From Arthrobacter sp. Edens01 (GTDB taxonomy: Bacteria > Actinomycetota > Actinomycetes > Actinomycetales > Micrococcaceae), in assembly GCF_001307035.1 (NCBI RefSeq), contig NZ_LKIU01000002.1:789088-853087 (forward strand): a stretch of 64,000 bases of DNA, in the 5' to 3' direction. Under the pieces are notes generated by a model. It saw only the letters and a list, made by a program, of their open reading frames with translations. It was not told the origin of the DNA and made no database searches. Each line of letters opens with the position of its first letter. The stretch's first letter is position 1. The position numbers and the translations under genes are program-made. Shown here one piece after another: positions 9,280 through 16,973 of this stretch.

Positions 9280-10160
9280 AACTGACAATCGTGGGCTGTT
9301 CGGGTTCCTTCCCGGGCCCGGCCTCACCCGCCTCCTGCTACCTCGTTACCGCCAATGACGGCGAACGGGACTGGCGCATCCTCCTGGACCTGGGCAACGG
9401 CTCACTCGGCACGCTCCAGCGCTACATGGACATTAAGGACATCGACGCTGTCCTCATCACTCACCTGCATCCGGACCACTTCATGGATCTCTGCGGGCTG
9501 CACGTGGCCGTGCACTGGGACCCCAATGGCTGGAACCGGGACCGCGTGAAGGTATACGGCCCGGAGGCCACCGCGGACCGGATCGCGGTTGCCTACGGCC
9601 TGGACCCGGAACCGGGTATGCATGAGGACTTCGAGTTCCTGTCCTGGACCGCCGGCGTCCCTGTCCGGATCGGACCGTTTACGGTGACCCCGTACCCCGT
9701 GTCCCACCCGGCGGAGGAAGCCTATGCGCTTCGGGTGGAAGCAGCGGTGCCTGCCAAGGACGGCACCGAGGTAATCCGTACCCTGGCCTATTCCGGGGAT
9801 ACAGATTCCTGCCCCGGGCTGGAAGAAGCAGCGCGGGACACTGATGTGTTCCTCTGCGAAGCCGCATTCCATGAAGGCCGCGACGACGCGATTGCCGGTG
9901 TGCACCTGACGGGCAAGCGTGCCGGGGCCGCTGCCACTGCTGCCGGCGCCCGCCGCCTGCTGCTGACCCACCTGCCGGTCTGGAACGACGCGAACAGGGC
10001 CGTCGCCGAGGCAAGGGAAACCTACAGCGGAGACCTCGCCGTCGCGGTCGCCGGTGTTTCCTATGATGTGGGCACCGCGTTTGTTCCGCCGCTCGCCGTC
10101 GAACGGCTCTCCCCGCCCCTTGGCCACCCCTCGGAAGGACGTCCGGTAAGCGGCCGATAG
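9276..10160 (+). CDS. MBL-fold metallo-hydrolase (294 aa), possible cyclic-nucleotide phosphodiesterase
   Basis: Metallo-beta-lactamase fold enzyme. The metal-binding motif is [13 protein letters not shown] (about residues 61-73), followed by a later His in YPVSHPAEE, the Asp in [12 protein letters not shown] and a His in LLTHLPVW. The protein corresponds in position and motifs to the mycobacterial gene between murI and rphA (Rv1339), for which cAMP phosphodiesterase activity has been reported; transfer of that function is inference. GTG start overlaps the murI stop. The final TAG is also the first three bases of the rph -10 box. Confidence 0.85.
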   Translation: MKLTIVGCSGSFPGPASPASCYLVTANDGERDWRILLDLGNGSLGTLQRYMDIKDIDAVLITHLHPDHFMDLCGLHVAVHWDPNGWNRDRVKVYGPEATADRIAVAYGLDPEPGMHEDFEFLSWTAGVPVRIGPFTVTPYPVSHPAEEAYALRVEAAVPAKDGTEVIRTLAYSGDTDSCPGLEEAARDTDVFLCEAAFHEGRDDAIAGVHLTGKRAGAAATAAGARRLLLTHLPVWNDANRAVAEARETYSGDLAVAVAGVSYDVGTAFVPPLAVERLSPPLGHPSEGRPVSGR

Positions 10161-10163
10161 ACT
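10158..10163 (+). promoter_or_regulatory. -10 box TAGACT, leaderless promoter of rph
   Basis: TAGACT ends 7 nt before the rph ATG at 10171 and its first three bases are the stop codon of the MBL gene. It would give rph-rdgB a promoter separate from the murI transcript. Confidence 0.5.
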
Positions 10164-10170
10164 GGGGCGC

Positions 10171-10920
10171 ATGACTACAGCTTCTTCGTCTGCCCTGCGT
10201 GCCGACGGCCGCACCCCTGACCAGCTCCGCAGCATCAGCATTACCCGCGGCTGGTCCAGCCAGGCCGAGGGCTCGGCACTGATCGAGTTCGGCAGCACGC
10301 GCGTGCTGTGCACTGCCTCCCTCACGCCCGGAGTTCCCCGCTGGCTCAAGGGCGAAGGCAAGGGCTGGGTCACCGCTGAATATGCGATGCTGCCGCGGGC
10401 CACGAATACCCGCAATGACCGCGAATCGGTCAAGGGCAAGATCGGCGGACGCACCCACGAAATCTCCCGGCTCATCGGACGCTCCCTCCGCTCGGTCATC
10501 GACACCCGTGCCCTGGGCGAGAACACCGTAGTCCTGGACTGCGACGTCCTGCAGGCCGACGGCGGCACCCGCACGGCGGCCATTACGGGCGCCTATGTGG
10601 CCCTTGCGGACGCGCTGGCCTGGGCCAAGGAGAACAAGCTGGTGGCACGGAACGCAGAACCTCTGCTGGATACCGTGGCTGCGGTCAGCGTCGGCATCAT
10701 TGACGGCGTGCCGATGCTGGACCTGCCGTACGTGGAAGACGTCCGGGCGCAGACCGACATGAACGTGGTGGTGACCGGCAGCGGCAAGTTCGTGGAGGTG
10801 CAGGGCACCGCCGAAGGAGCTCCGTTCGACCGCGCCGAACTCGATGCCCTGCTGGACCTGGCACTGCTCGGCACCTCTGAGCTGGCCGATATCCAGCGGC
10901 GCACGCTCGCAGGCCAGTGA
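10171..10920 (+). CDS. rph: Ribonuclease PH (249 aa)
   Basis: Phosphorolytic 3'-to-5' exoribonuclease that trims tRNA 3' ends. The N-terminal [54 protein letters not shown] and [41 protein letters not shown] segments are in family order; the last holds the phosphate-binding Arg and catalytic Asp residues. Length is typical. The rdgB GTG overlaps the stop by 4 bases, giving an rph-rdgB pair as in many bacteria. Confidence 0.96.
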   Translation: MTTASSSALRADGRTPDQLRSISITRGWSSQAEGSALIEFGSTRVLCTASLTPGVPRWLKGEGKGWVTAEYAMLPRATNTRNDRESVKGKIGGRTHEISRLIGRSLRSVIDTRALGENTVVLDCDVLQADGGTRTAAITGAYVALADALAWAKENKLVARNAEPLLDTVAAVSVGIIDGVPMLDLPYVEDVRAQTDMNVVVTGSGKFVEVQGTAEGAPFDRAELDALLDLALLGTSELADIQRRTLAGQ

Positions 10921-11564
10921 CCGCCCCCGGGCCCCGGCTGGTGCTTGCCACCCGCAACGCCGGAAAACTGAGGGAACTGCGCGAACTGCTGCGCGGACGG
11001 ATCGAAGGGCTCGACGTCGACACCCAGGTGATCGACGCCGCCGCTGCCGGCGTGCCCGACGTTCCCGAAACGGGAGTCACGTTCGAAGAGAATTCCCTGC
11101 TGAAGGCACGCGCCGTGGCAGCGGCCACCGGACTGCCCGCCATCGCCGATGACTCCGGGCTGTCAGTGGACGTCCTGGGCGGTGCGCCCGGCATCTTCTC
11201 GGCCCGCTGGTCCGGGGTGCACGGCAACGACCAGGCAAACCTCGATTTGCTGCTGGCACAGCTGGCCGATATCGGCCCGGAACACCGGGGTGCTGCCTTT
11301 ATCTGTGCAGCTGCGCTGGCAGTGCCGGGCGGCCAAGATGTCGTAGAGCACGGTGAGCTGCGGGGAACCCTGCTGGCGCAGCCGCGGGGGAGCGGAGGTT
11401 TCGGCTACGATCCGATCCTGCAGCCGGTCGGCGAGACGCGCAGCTGTGCGGAGCTCTCCGGGCCGGAGAAGAACGCCATCAGCCACCGGGGCCAGGCTTT
11501 CCGGGCACTGCTTCCGGCCATTGTCCGGGTGCTGGCGGGGTCTGAACCCGAGCAACTGACGTGA
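10917..11564 (+). CDS. rdgB: Non-canonical purine NTP pyrophosphatase, RdgB/HAM1 family (215 aa)
   Basis: Hydrolyses dITP, ITP and XTP to the monophosphates so that deaminated purines are not incorporated. The substrate loop [18 protein letters not shown] is at the N-terminus, [16 protein letters not shown] carries the metal-binding Glu, [23 protein letters not shown] the catalytic Asp, and [10 protein letters not shown] and ISHRGQAF complete the pocket. GTG start overlaps the rph stop. Confidence 0.95.
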   Translation: MTAPGPRLVLATRNAGKLRELRELLRGRIEGLDVDTQVIDAAAAGVPDVPETGVTFEENSLLKARAVAAATGLPAIADDSGLSVDVLGGAPGIFSARWSGVHGNDQANLDLLLAQLADIGPEHRGAAFICAAALAVPGGQDVVEHGELRGTLLAQPRGSGGFGYDPILQPVGETRSCAELSGPEKNAISHRGQAFRALLPAIVRVLAGSEPEQLT

Positions 11565-11664
11565 AATACGCCACTGGCTGAGGCCGGCGGGCCCTGCGGC
11601 GCCGGTCCCGGGCGGCCCGCTTCGTTCTTGCCCCGCGGGGGGATAGGGCACAATTGGTTCCGAT

Positions 11665-12351
11665 ATGAGTATCCTGACCAGCGCCTCCGTTGACCCTGCC
11701 AGCTCCGAATCGGCCCTGGGAGGGGTCGCCCAGTGGGCCGTGGACATCATGGAGGCGATCGGCGCCCCTGGTGCCGGCCTGGCAATCGCACTCGAGAACC
11801 TCTTTCCGCCGCTTCCCAGTGAAGTAATCCTTCCGCTGGCCGGTTTCGCAGCCAGCCAGGGCAACTTCTCCCTGGTTGAGGCGCTGATCTGGACCACGCT
11901 CGGTTCACTTCTGGGCGCGTGGGCGCTTTATGGCCTGGGAGCCTGGCTGGGACGTGACCGGATGCGGGCCATCGTCGCCAAGGTTCCGCTGGTGGACATC
12001 GAAGATGTCGACAAAGTAGAGGCGTGGTTCAACCGGCACGGCTACAAAGCGGTGTTCTTCGGCCGGATGATTCCGATTTTCCGGTCCCTGATTTCAATAC
12101 CGGCGGGCATCGAGAAAATGCCCATGCTCAAGTTCCTCGGCCTCACCTTCGCGGGCAGCCTGATCTGGAATTCAATCTTCGTGTTCTCCGGCTATTTCCT
12201 GGGTGAAAGCTGGCACATCGTGGAGGAGTACGCCGGAATTTTCCAGAAGATCGTGATTGCCGCAGTTCTTGTCGGCGGCATCTGGTACCTCACCACGAAG
12301 ATCCGGTCCTACCGGCGGAGGAAGGCCCAGCGCGCGGCCGAAGAGTCCTGA
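11665..12351 (+). CDS. DedA-family membrane protein (228 aa)
   Basis: Polytopic inner-membrane protein of the DedA/SNARE-associated family, linked in other bacteria to undecaprenyl-phosphate or phospholipid translocation. The diagnostic ALENLFPPLPSEVILPLAGF is at residues 41-60 (re-entrant loop with conserved Glu and PP), and FFGRMIPIFRSLISIPAGIEKMP is the family's Gly-Arg-Pro segment at about 131-153. Four to five hydrophobic segments follow, ending in a basic tail (RSYRRRKAQRA). ATG at 11665; a CACAAT box ends 10 nt upstream. The exonuclease gene begins one base after the stop. Confidence 0.9.
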   Translation: MSILTSASVDPASSESALGGVAQWAVDIMEAIGAPGAGLAIALENLFPPLPSEVILPLAGFAASQGNFSLVEALIWTTLGSLLGAWALYGLGAWLGRDRMRAIVAKVPLVDIEDVDKVEAWFNRHGYKAVFFGRMIPIFRSLISIPAGIEKMPMLKFLGLTFAGSLIWNSIFVFSGYFLGESWHIVEEYAGIFQKIVIAAVLVGGIWYLTTKIRSYRRRKAQRAAEES

Positions 12352-12352
12352 C

Positions 12353-13360
12353 GTGGGAGTGGATTTCACCTCCATCGACTTTGAAACAGCCAATGGATTC
12401 CGCGGATCACCCTGCTCCGTTGGGCTGAGCAAAGTCCGAGGGGGACGGATCGTCGAGGAAGCCTCCTGGCTGATGCGGCCACCGGAAGGCCATGACTTCT
12501 TCGACCGGCGCAACACCCGGATCCACGGCATCGAGGAACACCAGGTGGCTGACAAGCCGCGTTTCGGGGAACTGTTTCCAGAGATCGGCGCGTTCATAGG
12601 GGATGACCTCCTCGTGGCCCACAATGCCGCGTTCGACCTGGGCGTGATTCGCTCCGCCCTGGAGGTTTCCGGCCTGGCCGGACCCGCCTACGACTACGCG
12701 TGCACGGTTGTTCTTTCCCGCCGCACGTACTCCCTGCCCTCACACTCGCTGCCGTTCGTGGCCGAGGCCGCCGGCGTCCCGCTGGAACACCACCACGACG
12801 CAACCGCAGATGCCCGGGCATGTGCCGGAATCATGATCGATATTGTTGCGCGATCAGGGGCCGGCAGCCTGGCAGAGTACTTCGCGCTGCAGGGCCTGCG
12901 CCCTAACCATGCCCCGGCGTACCGCCCGGGCCTGGACGAGCTGTCCAAAGCCACACGGGACGCGCTGGAGCGCGGAACCGGTACCGCTGCCACTGCTGGT
13001 TCATCGTTTGGCGGCTGGCCGTCCGAAGGCGTAAACCCGCCCCCGAACCCGGCGGCACAGCCGGGACATCCCCTTTACGGCCAGACCATCGTCTTTACCG
13101 GAAACCTCGGGATGCCCCGTCAAAACGCGAAGGACCGCGCCGCGGAGCTGGGTGCGCGCCCGGCCAGCAACGTTACGCGTGCCACCACCGTGCTGGTGGT
13201 GGGCGACGGCTTCGAGGCCGGAGACCTGCGCAACGGGCGGGTCACCGGGAAGGCCCGCCGCGTACTGGAATTGCATGAACGCGGACAGCGGATTGAAGTG
13301 CTGTCCGAGGCCGAGTTCCTCCAGATGATCGGCGGCACCTGGCCTGTGGGCAGCCAGTAG
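12353..13360 (+). CDS. DnaQ-like 3'-5' exonuclease with C-terminal BRCT domain (335 aa)
   Basis: Exonuclease motifs I-III are all present: SIDFETAN (about 8-15, D and E metal ligands), HNAAFDLGVI (about 90-99) and HHDATADARA (about 146-155). The last 85 residues form a BRCT domain (YGQTIVFTGNLG, FEAGDLRNGRVTGKARR, IEVLSEAEFLQMI) like that of NAD-dependent ligase and some epsilon-subunit paralogues. GTG at 12353 is chosen since it begins directly after the DedA stop and just before motif I; longer versions would lie inside dedA. Probably a stand-alone repair nuclease rather than the replicative proofreading subunit. Confidence 0.88.
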   Translation: MGVDFTSIDFETANGFRGSPCSVGLSKVRGGRIVEEASWLMRPPEGHDFFDRRNTRIHGIEEHQVADKPRFGELFPEIGAFIGDDLLVAHNAAFDLGVIRSALEVSGLAGPAYDYACTVVLSRRTYSLPSHSLPFVAEAAGVPLEHHHDATADARACAGIMIDIVARSGAGSLAEYFALQGLRPNHAPAYRPGLDELSKATRDALERGTGTAATAGSSFGGWPSEGVNPPPNPAAQPGHPLYGQTIVFTGNLGMPRQNAKDRAAELGARPASNVTRATTVLVVGDGFEAGDLRNGRVTGKARRVLELHERGQRIEVLSEAEFLQMIGGTWPVGSQ

Positions 13361-13421
13361 GCCGTACGAATACCGTGCTTCGCCCGGTTTCTCTTCCGGC
13401 ACCTTGAGCCAGGGGTGAGAG

Positions 13422-14510
13422 TTAGCCGACCGTGACGCCCAGCAGGGCCTCGGCCATCTTCTCCACGGTTACCCGGGCATCGATGGCGGCGGCCCACTCT
13501 GCAGGCATGGCCTCCCGGCCGTAGAGCACTCCGAGGATGTTTCCGGTGACTGAGGCAGTGGAGTCGCTGTCGCCGTCGTGATTTACCGCCAGCGCAGCAG
13601 CCTTGCGGAAATGCTGTTCCGGTGAACCGGCATCTGCTGTTGCCAGCGCGGCGTAGAGACCAATGGCGAGGGCTTCCTCCGCTACCCAGCCTTCACCGAG
13701 TGCCGCCTTGAGGCGTTCCGGCGAAGGACGGGACTGCCCGGCCAGGTCCTCCGAAGCGAGCGCCACGGCGGCTTCGAGCCGCTGGGCCAGTTCAGGGACC
13801 CCGCTGGCTGCGGCACGTTCGACGGCGTTGGCCGCGGCGGCCTGCAGGGTGGCATCCGCCGGCAGCAGATCATGGATGAGGGTGCTGAACACGGCGGCAC
13901 TGTGCAGGGCCGAAGGATGCCCGTGTGTCAGGGCCGCGCCGTCGGCGCTGAACTTGTAGACGGTCTCCGCGGCAACATAGGGGAGCAGCCCGAATGGTGC
14001 TGACCGCATCACGGTGCCGCAGCCCTTGGAATCCGGGTTCACCGGCCGCTTGCGGGTCCCCATTTCTCCGGTGAGCAGCCCCGAAAGGCAGGCATTGCCG
14101 GGCGCGCGGCGGTGGTGCAGGACTTCCTGCCCGTCGATCCAGCGGTCCGGCTGGTCCGGTGCGTTTACGGGCAGGGCCTCGCCCTGGGTCTTGAGCCAGC
14201 GGAGGTAGGCCAGCCAGAGGCAGGCCGTCTCGTCCGCGCCAACGCCGTCATTGGCCCATTGCAGGACTTCAACCAGGCCGTCAACGGTGTACAGCGTCAT
14301 CTGGGTATCGTCGGAAACGGGGGCGGGCAGTTCCAGCTGGTTAAAGCCGGTGAGCCCGGACGGCCCAAACCGCGCCCGGATGCCTTCAGCGGAATCGAAT
14401 TCAACCGCGTAGCCCAGGGCATCGCCCAACGCGCCGCCCAGAAGGCAGCCGTGGACCTTCGAGCGGAAACTGGATGGATCAACCGGGGGCAGGGCAGCGG
14501 AATTATTCAC
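13422..14510 (-). CDS. ADP-ribosylglycohydrolase family protein (362 aa)
   Basis: Predicted to cleave ADP-ribose from proteins or small molecules with two Mg ions. The metal motifs are present: GCLLGGALGDALGYAVEF (about 17-34), VSDDTQMTLYTVDGL (about 61-75) and NHDGDSDSTASVTGNILG (about 313-330), the DGDSDST form seen in bacterial ARH/DraG members. GTG at 14510 is preferred because a TATGCT box ends 6 nt upstream and the protein core begins 16 residues later. No DraT-like transferase is adjacent, so the substrate is unknown. Divergent from the aquaporin-like gene. Confidence 0.88.
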   Translation of the reverse strand: MNNSAALPPVDPSSFRSKVHGCLLGGALGDALGYAVEFDSAEGIRARFGPSGLTGFNQLELPAPVSDDTQMTLYTVDGLVEVLQWANDGVGADETACLWLAYLRWLKTQGEALPVNAPDQPDRWIDGQEVLHHRRAPGNACLSGLLTGEMGTRKRPVNPDSKGCGTVMRSAPFGLLPYVAAETVYKFSADGAALTHGHPSALHSAAVFSTLIHDLLPADATLQAAAANAVERAAASGVPELAQRLEAAVALASEDLAGQSRPSPERLKAALGEGWVAEEALAIGLYAALATADAGSPEQHFRKAAALAVNHDGDSDSTASVTGNILGVLYGREAMPAEWAAAIDARVTVEKMAEALLGVTVG

Positions 14511-14516
14511 TGTTCC

Positions 14517-14522
14517 AGCATA
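14517..14522 (-). promoter_or_regulatory. -10 box TATGCT, leaderless promoter of the ADP-ribosylglycohydrolase gene
   Basis: On the minus strand TATGCT ends 6 nt before the GTG at 14510 (gap GGAACA). No ribosome-binding site is present, so translation would start at the mRNA 5' end. Confidence 0.5.
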
Positions 14523-14558
14523 GGTCGCGGCGGGCCAGGTCCCTGTGCGGAGCAGCAA

Positions 14559-14701
14559 GTGTATGCTCAGTGCGCACCCAGCAGCCTCACAGGAACCGGT
14601 GGAAGGCTGGGGTGTTTGTGCGTCCGCTGCACGTTTCGCGTGCGCAGCGGGTCCGCATGAGGGACACCCGTTTTCACCAACTGACAAGGAACCACACCTC
14701 C
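14559..14701 (+). promoter_or_regulatory. Extended -10 promoter and structured 5' leader of the aquaporin-like gene
   Basis: TGTATGCT (14560-14567) is an extended -10 box with no good -35. It would produce a leader of about 130 nt. The leader contains a strong hairpin at about 14620-14646 (CCGCTGCACG ... CGTGCGCAGCGG around a TTTCG loop) and ends with AAGGAA some 10 nt before the ATG. I could not match it to a known riboswitch class. Confidence 0.35.
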
Positions 14702-15703
14702 ATGACTGCAGAGCCACATTTCCCAGCCGGCGCCCGCGCCGCAGCTGTTGAGACCGAGGGCACAATGATCACGTCCCTGCGCTCCTACGGGCTCCTGGGC
14801 CGCAGCGTCGCCGAAGCGGCGGGTTCCTTCCTGCTGGTGCTGGCAGGCCTGGGAGTCTCCTTCTTCAACCCGTCCGGCGGGCTGTCTGCCCCGCTTGCCT
14901 TCGGCCTGGTGCTGGCAGCGGCGATGATCGCTTTCGGATACATCTCCGGGGGCCACTTCCTGCCCACCATCACCATTGGCAGCGCGCTGGCCGGCCGTAC
15001 CTCCTGGAAGTCCGTGGTGCCCTACATCGTGGCGCAGCTCGTCGGTGCCCTGTTTGCGGCACTGATTCTGTGGGTCTCCATGACCGGTCACCCGCAGATT
15101 CCCGAAACCCAGCCGTTCTTCGCCGCCGTGGCCAATGGTTTTGGTGAACACTCAGCAACGCAGTTCCCGGTAGCCGGAGCACTGCTGACTGAGGTTATTG
15201 CAGCGGCGCTGCTGACCGCCGTCTTCCTCGGTGCCGGAAGCCGCCTGGCTTCCGCTGCCGGTGCCTTCGCCGTCGGCGTCACCTACGCGGCCCTGCTGAC
15301 CTTCCTGGTTCCCATCACGGGCGGCTCCATCAACCCGGCCCGCTCCACCGCAGTTGCTGTCTTCGCCGAGCCGTGGGCGCTGGAACAGCTGTGGCTGTTC
15401 TGGGCCGCACCGCTGCTGGGTGCAGCCATCACCGGGCTGATCTACCGCAGCATGGATTACGCGGCACCGGCCGTCGTGGCAATCATTGAAGACGACGAGC
15501 TCCTGGCTGAGGACGAAGACCCGGCGGCCGAGGCCGCTTCCGGGGCCTCAGCGGCAGCAGGCAGCGAACACGATGTCCGGCACACCGCTGCAGACGACGC
15601 CGATGCCCGCGGTTTCTTCGAGTCAGGGGAGCCCGGCAAGGCACCGGAGTCCGGTTCTGCAGACGCTGACGGCGACGATCCTAACGGCCGTCCCCGCAGC
15701 TGA
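14702..15703 (+). CDS. MIP/aquaporin-family channel with altered first NPA motif (333 aa)
   Basis: Membrane channel of the major intrinsic protein family, with six hydrophobic segments between residues 38 and 255. The second half-helix motif is canonical (GGSINPARST, N211-P212-A213). The first is GGHFLPTITIG, so the NPA is replaced by L87-P88-T89. The C-terminal 80 residues are hydrophilic and very acidic (DDELLAEDEDPAAEA onward), a tail absent from standard aquaporins and presumably cytoplasmic. ATG at 14702 has AAGGAA upstream; ATG at 14765, just before the first hydrophobic segment, is an alternative. Whether it carries water, glycerol or something else cannot be decided. Confidence 0.8.
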   Translation: MTAEPHFPAGARAAAVETEGTMITSLRSYGLLGRSVAEAAGSFLLVLAGLGVSFFNPSGGLSAPLAFGLVLAAAMIAFGYISGGHFLPTITIGSALAGRTSWKSVVPYIVAQLVGALFAALILWVSMTGHPQIPETQPFFAAVANGFGEHSATQFPVAGALLTEVIAAALLTAVFLGAGSRLASAAGAFAVGVTYAALLTFLVPITGGSINPARSTAVAVFAEPWALEQLWLFWAAPLLGAAITGLIYRSMDYAAPAVVAIIEDDELLAEDEDPAAEAASGASAAAGSEHDVRHTAADDADARGFFESGEPGKAPESGSADADGDDPNGRPRS

Positions 15704-15793
15704 TTGCCGGCCTTCGGCACGGATGCTGACCGCCCGCCGGTGACATTTCCCGTTCAGACATGGGTCTGGCGATGGGGTGTCACCGGCGGGCGG

Positions 15794-15799
15794 TAGTTT
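15794..15799 (+). promoter_or_regulatory. -10 box TAGTTT, probable leaderless promoter of sbcDC
   Basis: TAGTTT ends 7 nt before the sbcD ATG at 15807. Just upstream, CCGCCCGCCGGTGACA (about 15731-15746) and TGTCACCGGCGGGCGG (about 15778-15793) form an inverted repeat across about 30 bases; it could act as terminator for the channel gene or as an operator. Confidence 0.45.
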
Positions 15800-15806
15800 T
15801 ATTGGT

Positions 15807-16973
15807 ATGCGAATCCTGCACACGTCCGACTGGCATCTGGGCCGTTCCTTCCACGGTGTGGGGATGCTTCAGGCCCAGCGCTCCTTCCTTGACCAGCTGC
15901 TGGCAACCGTCCGGGAAGAGAACGTTGACGCCGTCCTCATCTCCGGTGACGTCTACGACCGCGCGCTGCCGGGCGTGGATGTGGTGGGTCTGCTGGATGA
16001 GGCCCTTGCTTCAATCACGGCTGCCGGCGCGCGTGTGGTGCTCACCAGCGGAAACCACGATTCTGCCGCGCGCCTGGGTTTCGGCGGACGGATCTTTGAA
16101 CAGGGCGGAGTGCACCTGCGAACCGGAATTGCCGGGATCACCTCTCCTGTTCTGCTGGAGACGGGCAGTTCGACAGTTGCCGTGTACGGCATTCCCTATC
16201 TTGAGCCGCGGCTTGCTGCGCCCGAACTTGGCAAGGATATTTCCCCGACGCACGCCGCAGTGCTGGGCGAAGCCGTGAACCGCATCCGCCAGGACGTGTC
16301 CGAGCGCAGGGAAGCAGGGCACCCGGTCCAGCCGGTGGTCATGGCGCATACCTTTGCTTCCGGCGGCATCACGTCGGACAGCGAACGGGACCTCACCGTG
16401 GGCGGTGTGGGAGCCGTGCCGCTGGATCTCTTCAGCGGTTTCACGTATGCGGCTCTTGGCCACCTGCACGGCAGGCAGGAACTCGCTCCGAACGTCTGGT
16501 ACTGCGGCTCGCCGCTGCCCTATTCCTTCTCCGAAGCCAGGCAGTCCAAGGGCGGACTCCTGGTGGATCTTGGGGGTGAGGGTCTGCGCTCCGTCACGCC
16601 GGTCCCCTGGACAGCACCAAAACGGCTGGAGATCCTCCGGGGAACGCTGGAGGGCCTGCTGGCAGATCCAGGTCTCACGGATGCTGAAGATGCCTGGTGC
16701 CAGGTCACTCTGACGGACGATTCACGTCCGGCCTGGGCCATGGAACGGATCCGGTCCCGGTTCCCCGGCACCCTGGTGCTTTCCTTCGAACCCGCTTCCG
16801 GCTCCCGCGGAGTCAATGAGAGTTACAGCCAGCGTCTGGCGAAGGCAACGGACGACCTCGATGTCTGCTGTGGATTCCTGGACCACGTTCGTTCACGCGA
16901 AGCCGCCCCGGAGGAAACGGATCTGTTTGCCGAAGTCCTCCGCAAGGTGAACGCTGCTGAGGTGGCCAAATGA
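15807..16973 (+). CDS. sbcD: Exonuclease SbcCD, nuclease subunit SbcD (388 aa)
   Basis: Mre11-type Mn-dependent nuclease. The phosphoesterase motifs are ILHTSDWHLGRSF (3-15), ISGDVYDRALPG (about 49-60), LTSGNHDSAARLGF (about 79-92), VMAHTF (about 178-183) and ALGHLHGRQ (about 218-226). It removes protein-blocked or hairpin DNA ends together with SbcC. ATG at 15807 begins directly with the metal-binding strand, as usual for the family; upstream in-frame codons would add a poorly supported 10-residue extension. The stop overlaps the sbcC ATG by 4 bases. Confidence 0.95.
   Translation: MRILHTSDWHLGRSFHGVGMLQAQRSFLDQLLATVREENVDAVLISGDVYDRALPGVDVVGLLDEALASITAAGARVVLTSGNHDSAARLGFGGRIFEQGGVHLRTGIAGITSPVLLETGSSTVAVYGIPYLEPRLAAPELGKDISPTHAAVLGEAVNRIRQDVSERREAGHPVQPVVMAHTFASGGITSDSERDLTVGGVGAVPLDLFSGFTYAALGHLHGRQELAPNVWYCGSPLPYSFSEARQSKGGLLVDLGGEGLRSVTPVPWTAPKRLEILRGTLEGLLADPGLTDAEDAWCQVTLTDDSRPAWAMERIRSRFPGTLVLSFEPASGSRGVNESYSQRLAKATDDLDVCCGFLDHVRSREAAPEETDLFAEVLRKVNAAEVAK

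Noticed and set aside
9402-10583. 393-codon minus-strand open frame over the MBL and rph genes
   Set aside because: Antisense shadow of two conserved genes.
14580-14660. Cobalamin riboswitch upstream of the aquaporin-like gene
   Set aside because: GGAACCGGTGGAAGG recalls part of the class, but the conserved box with GCCACTG and the overall fold are not found.
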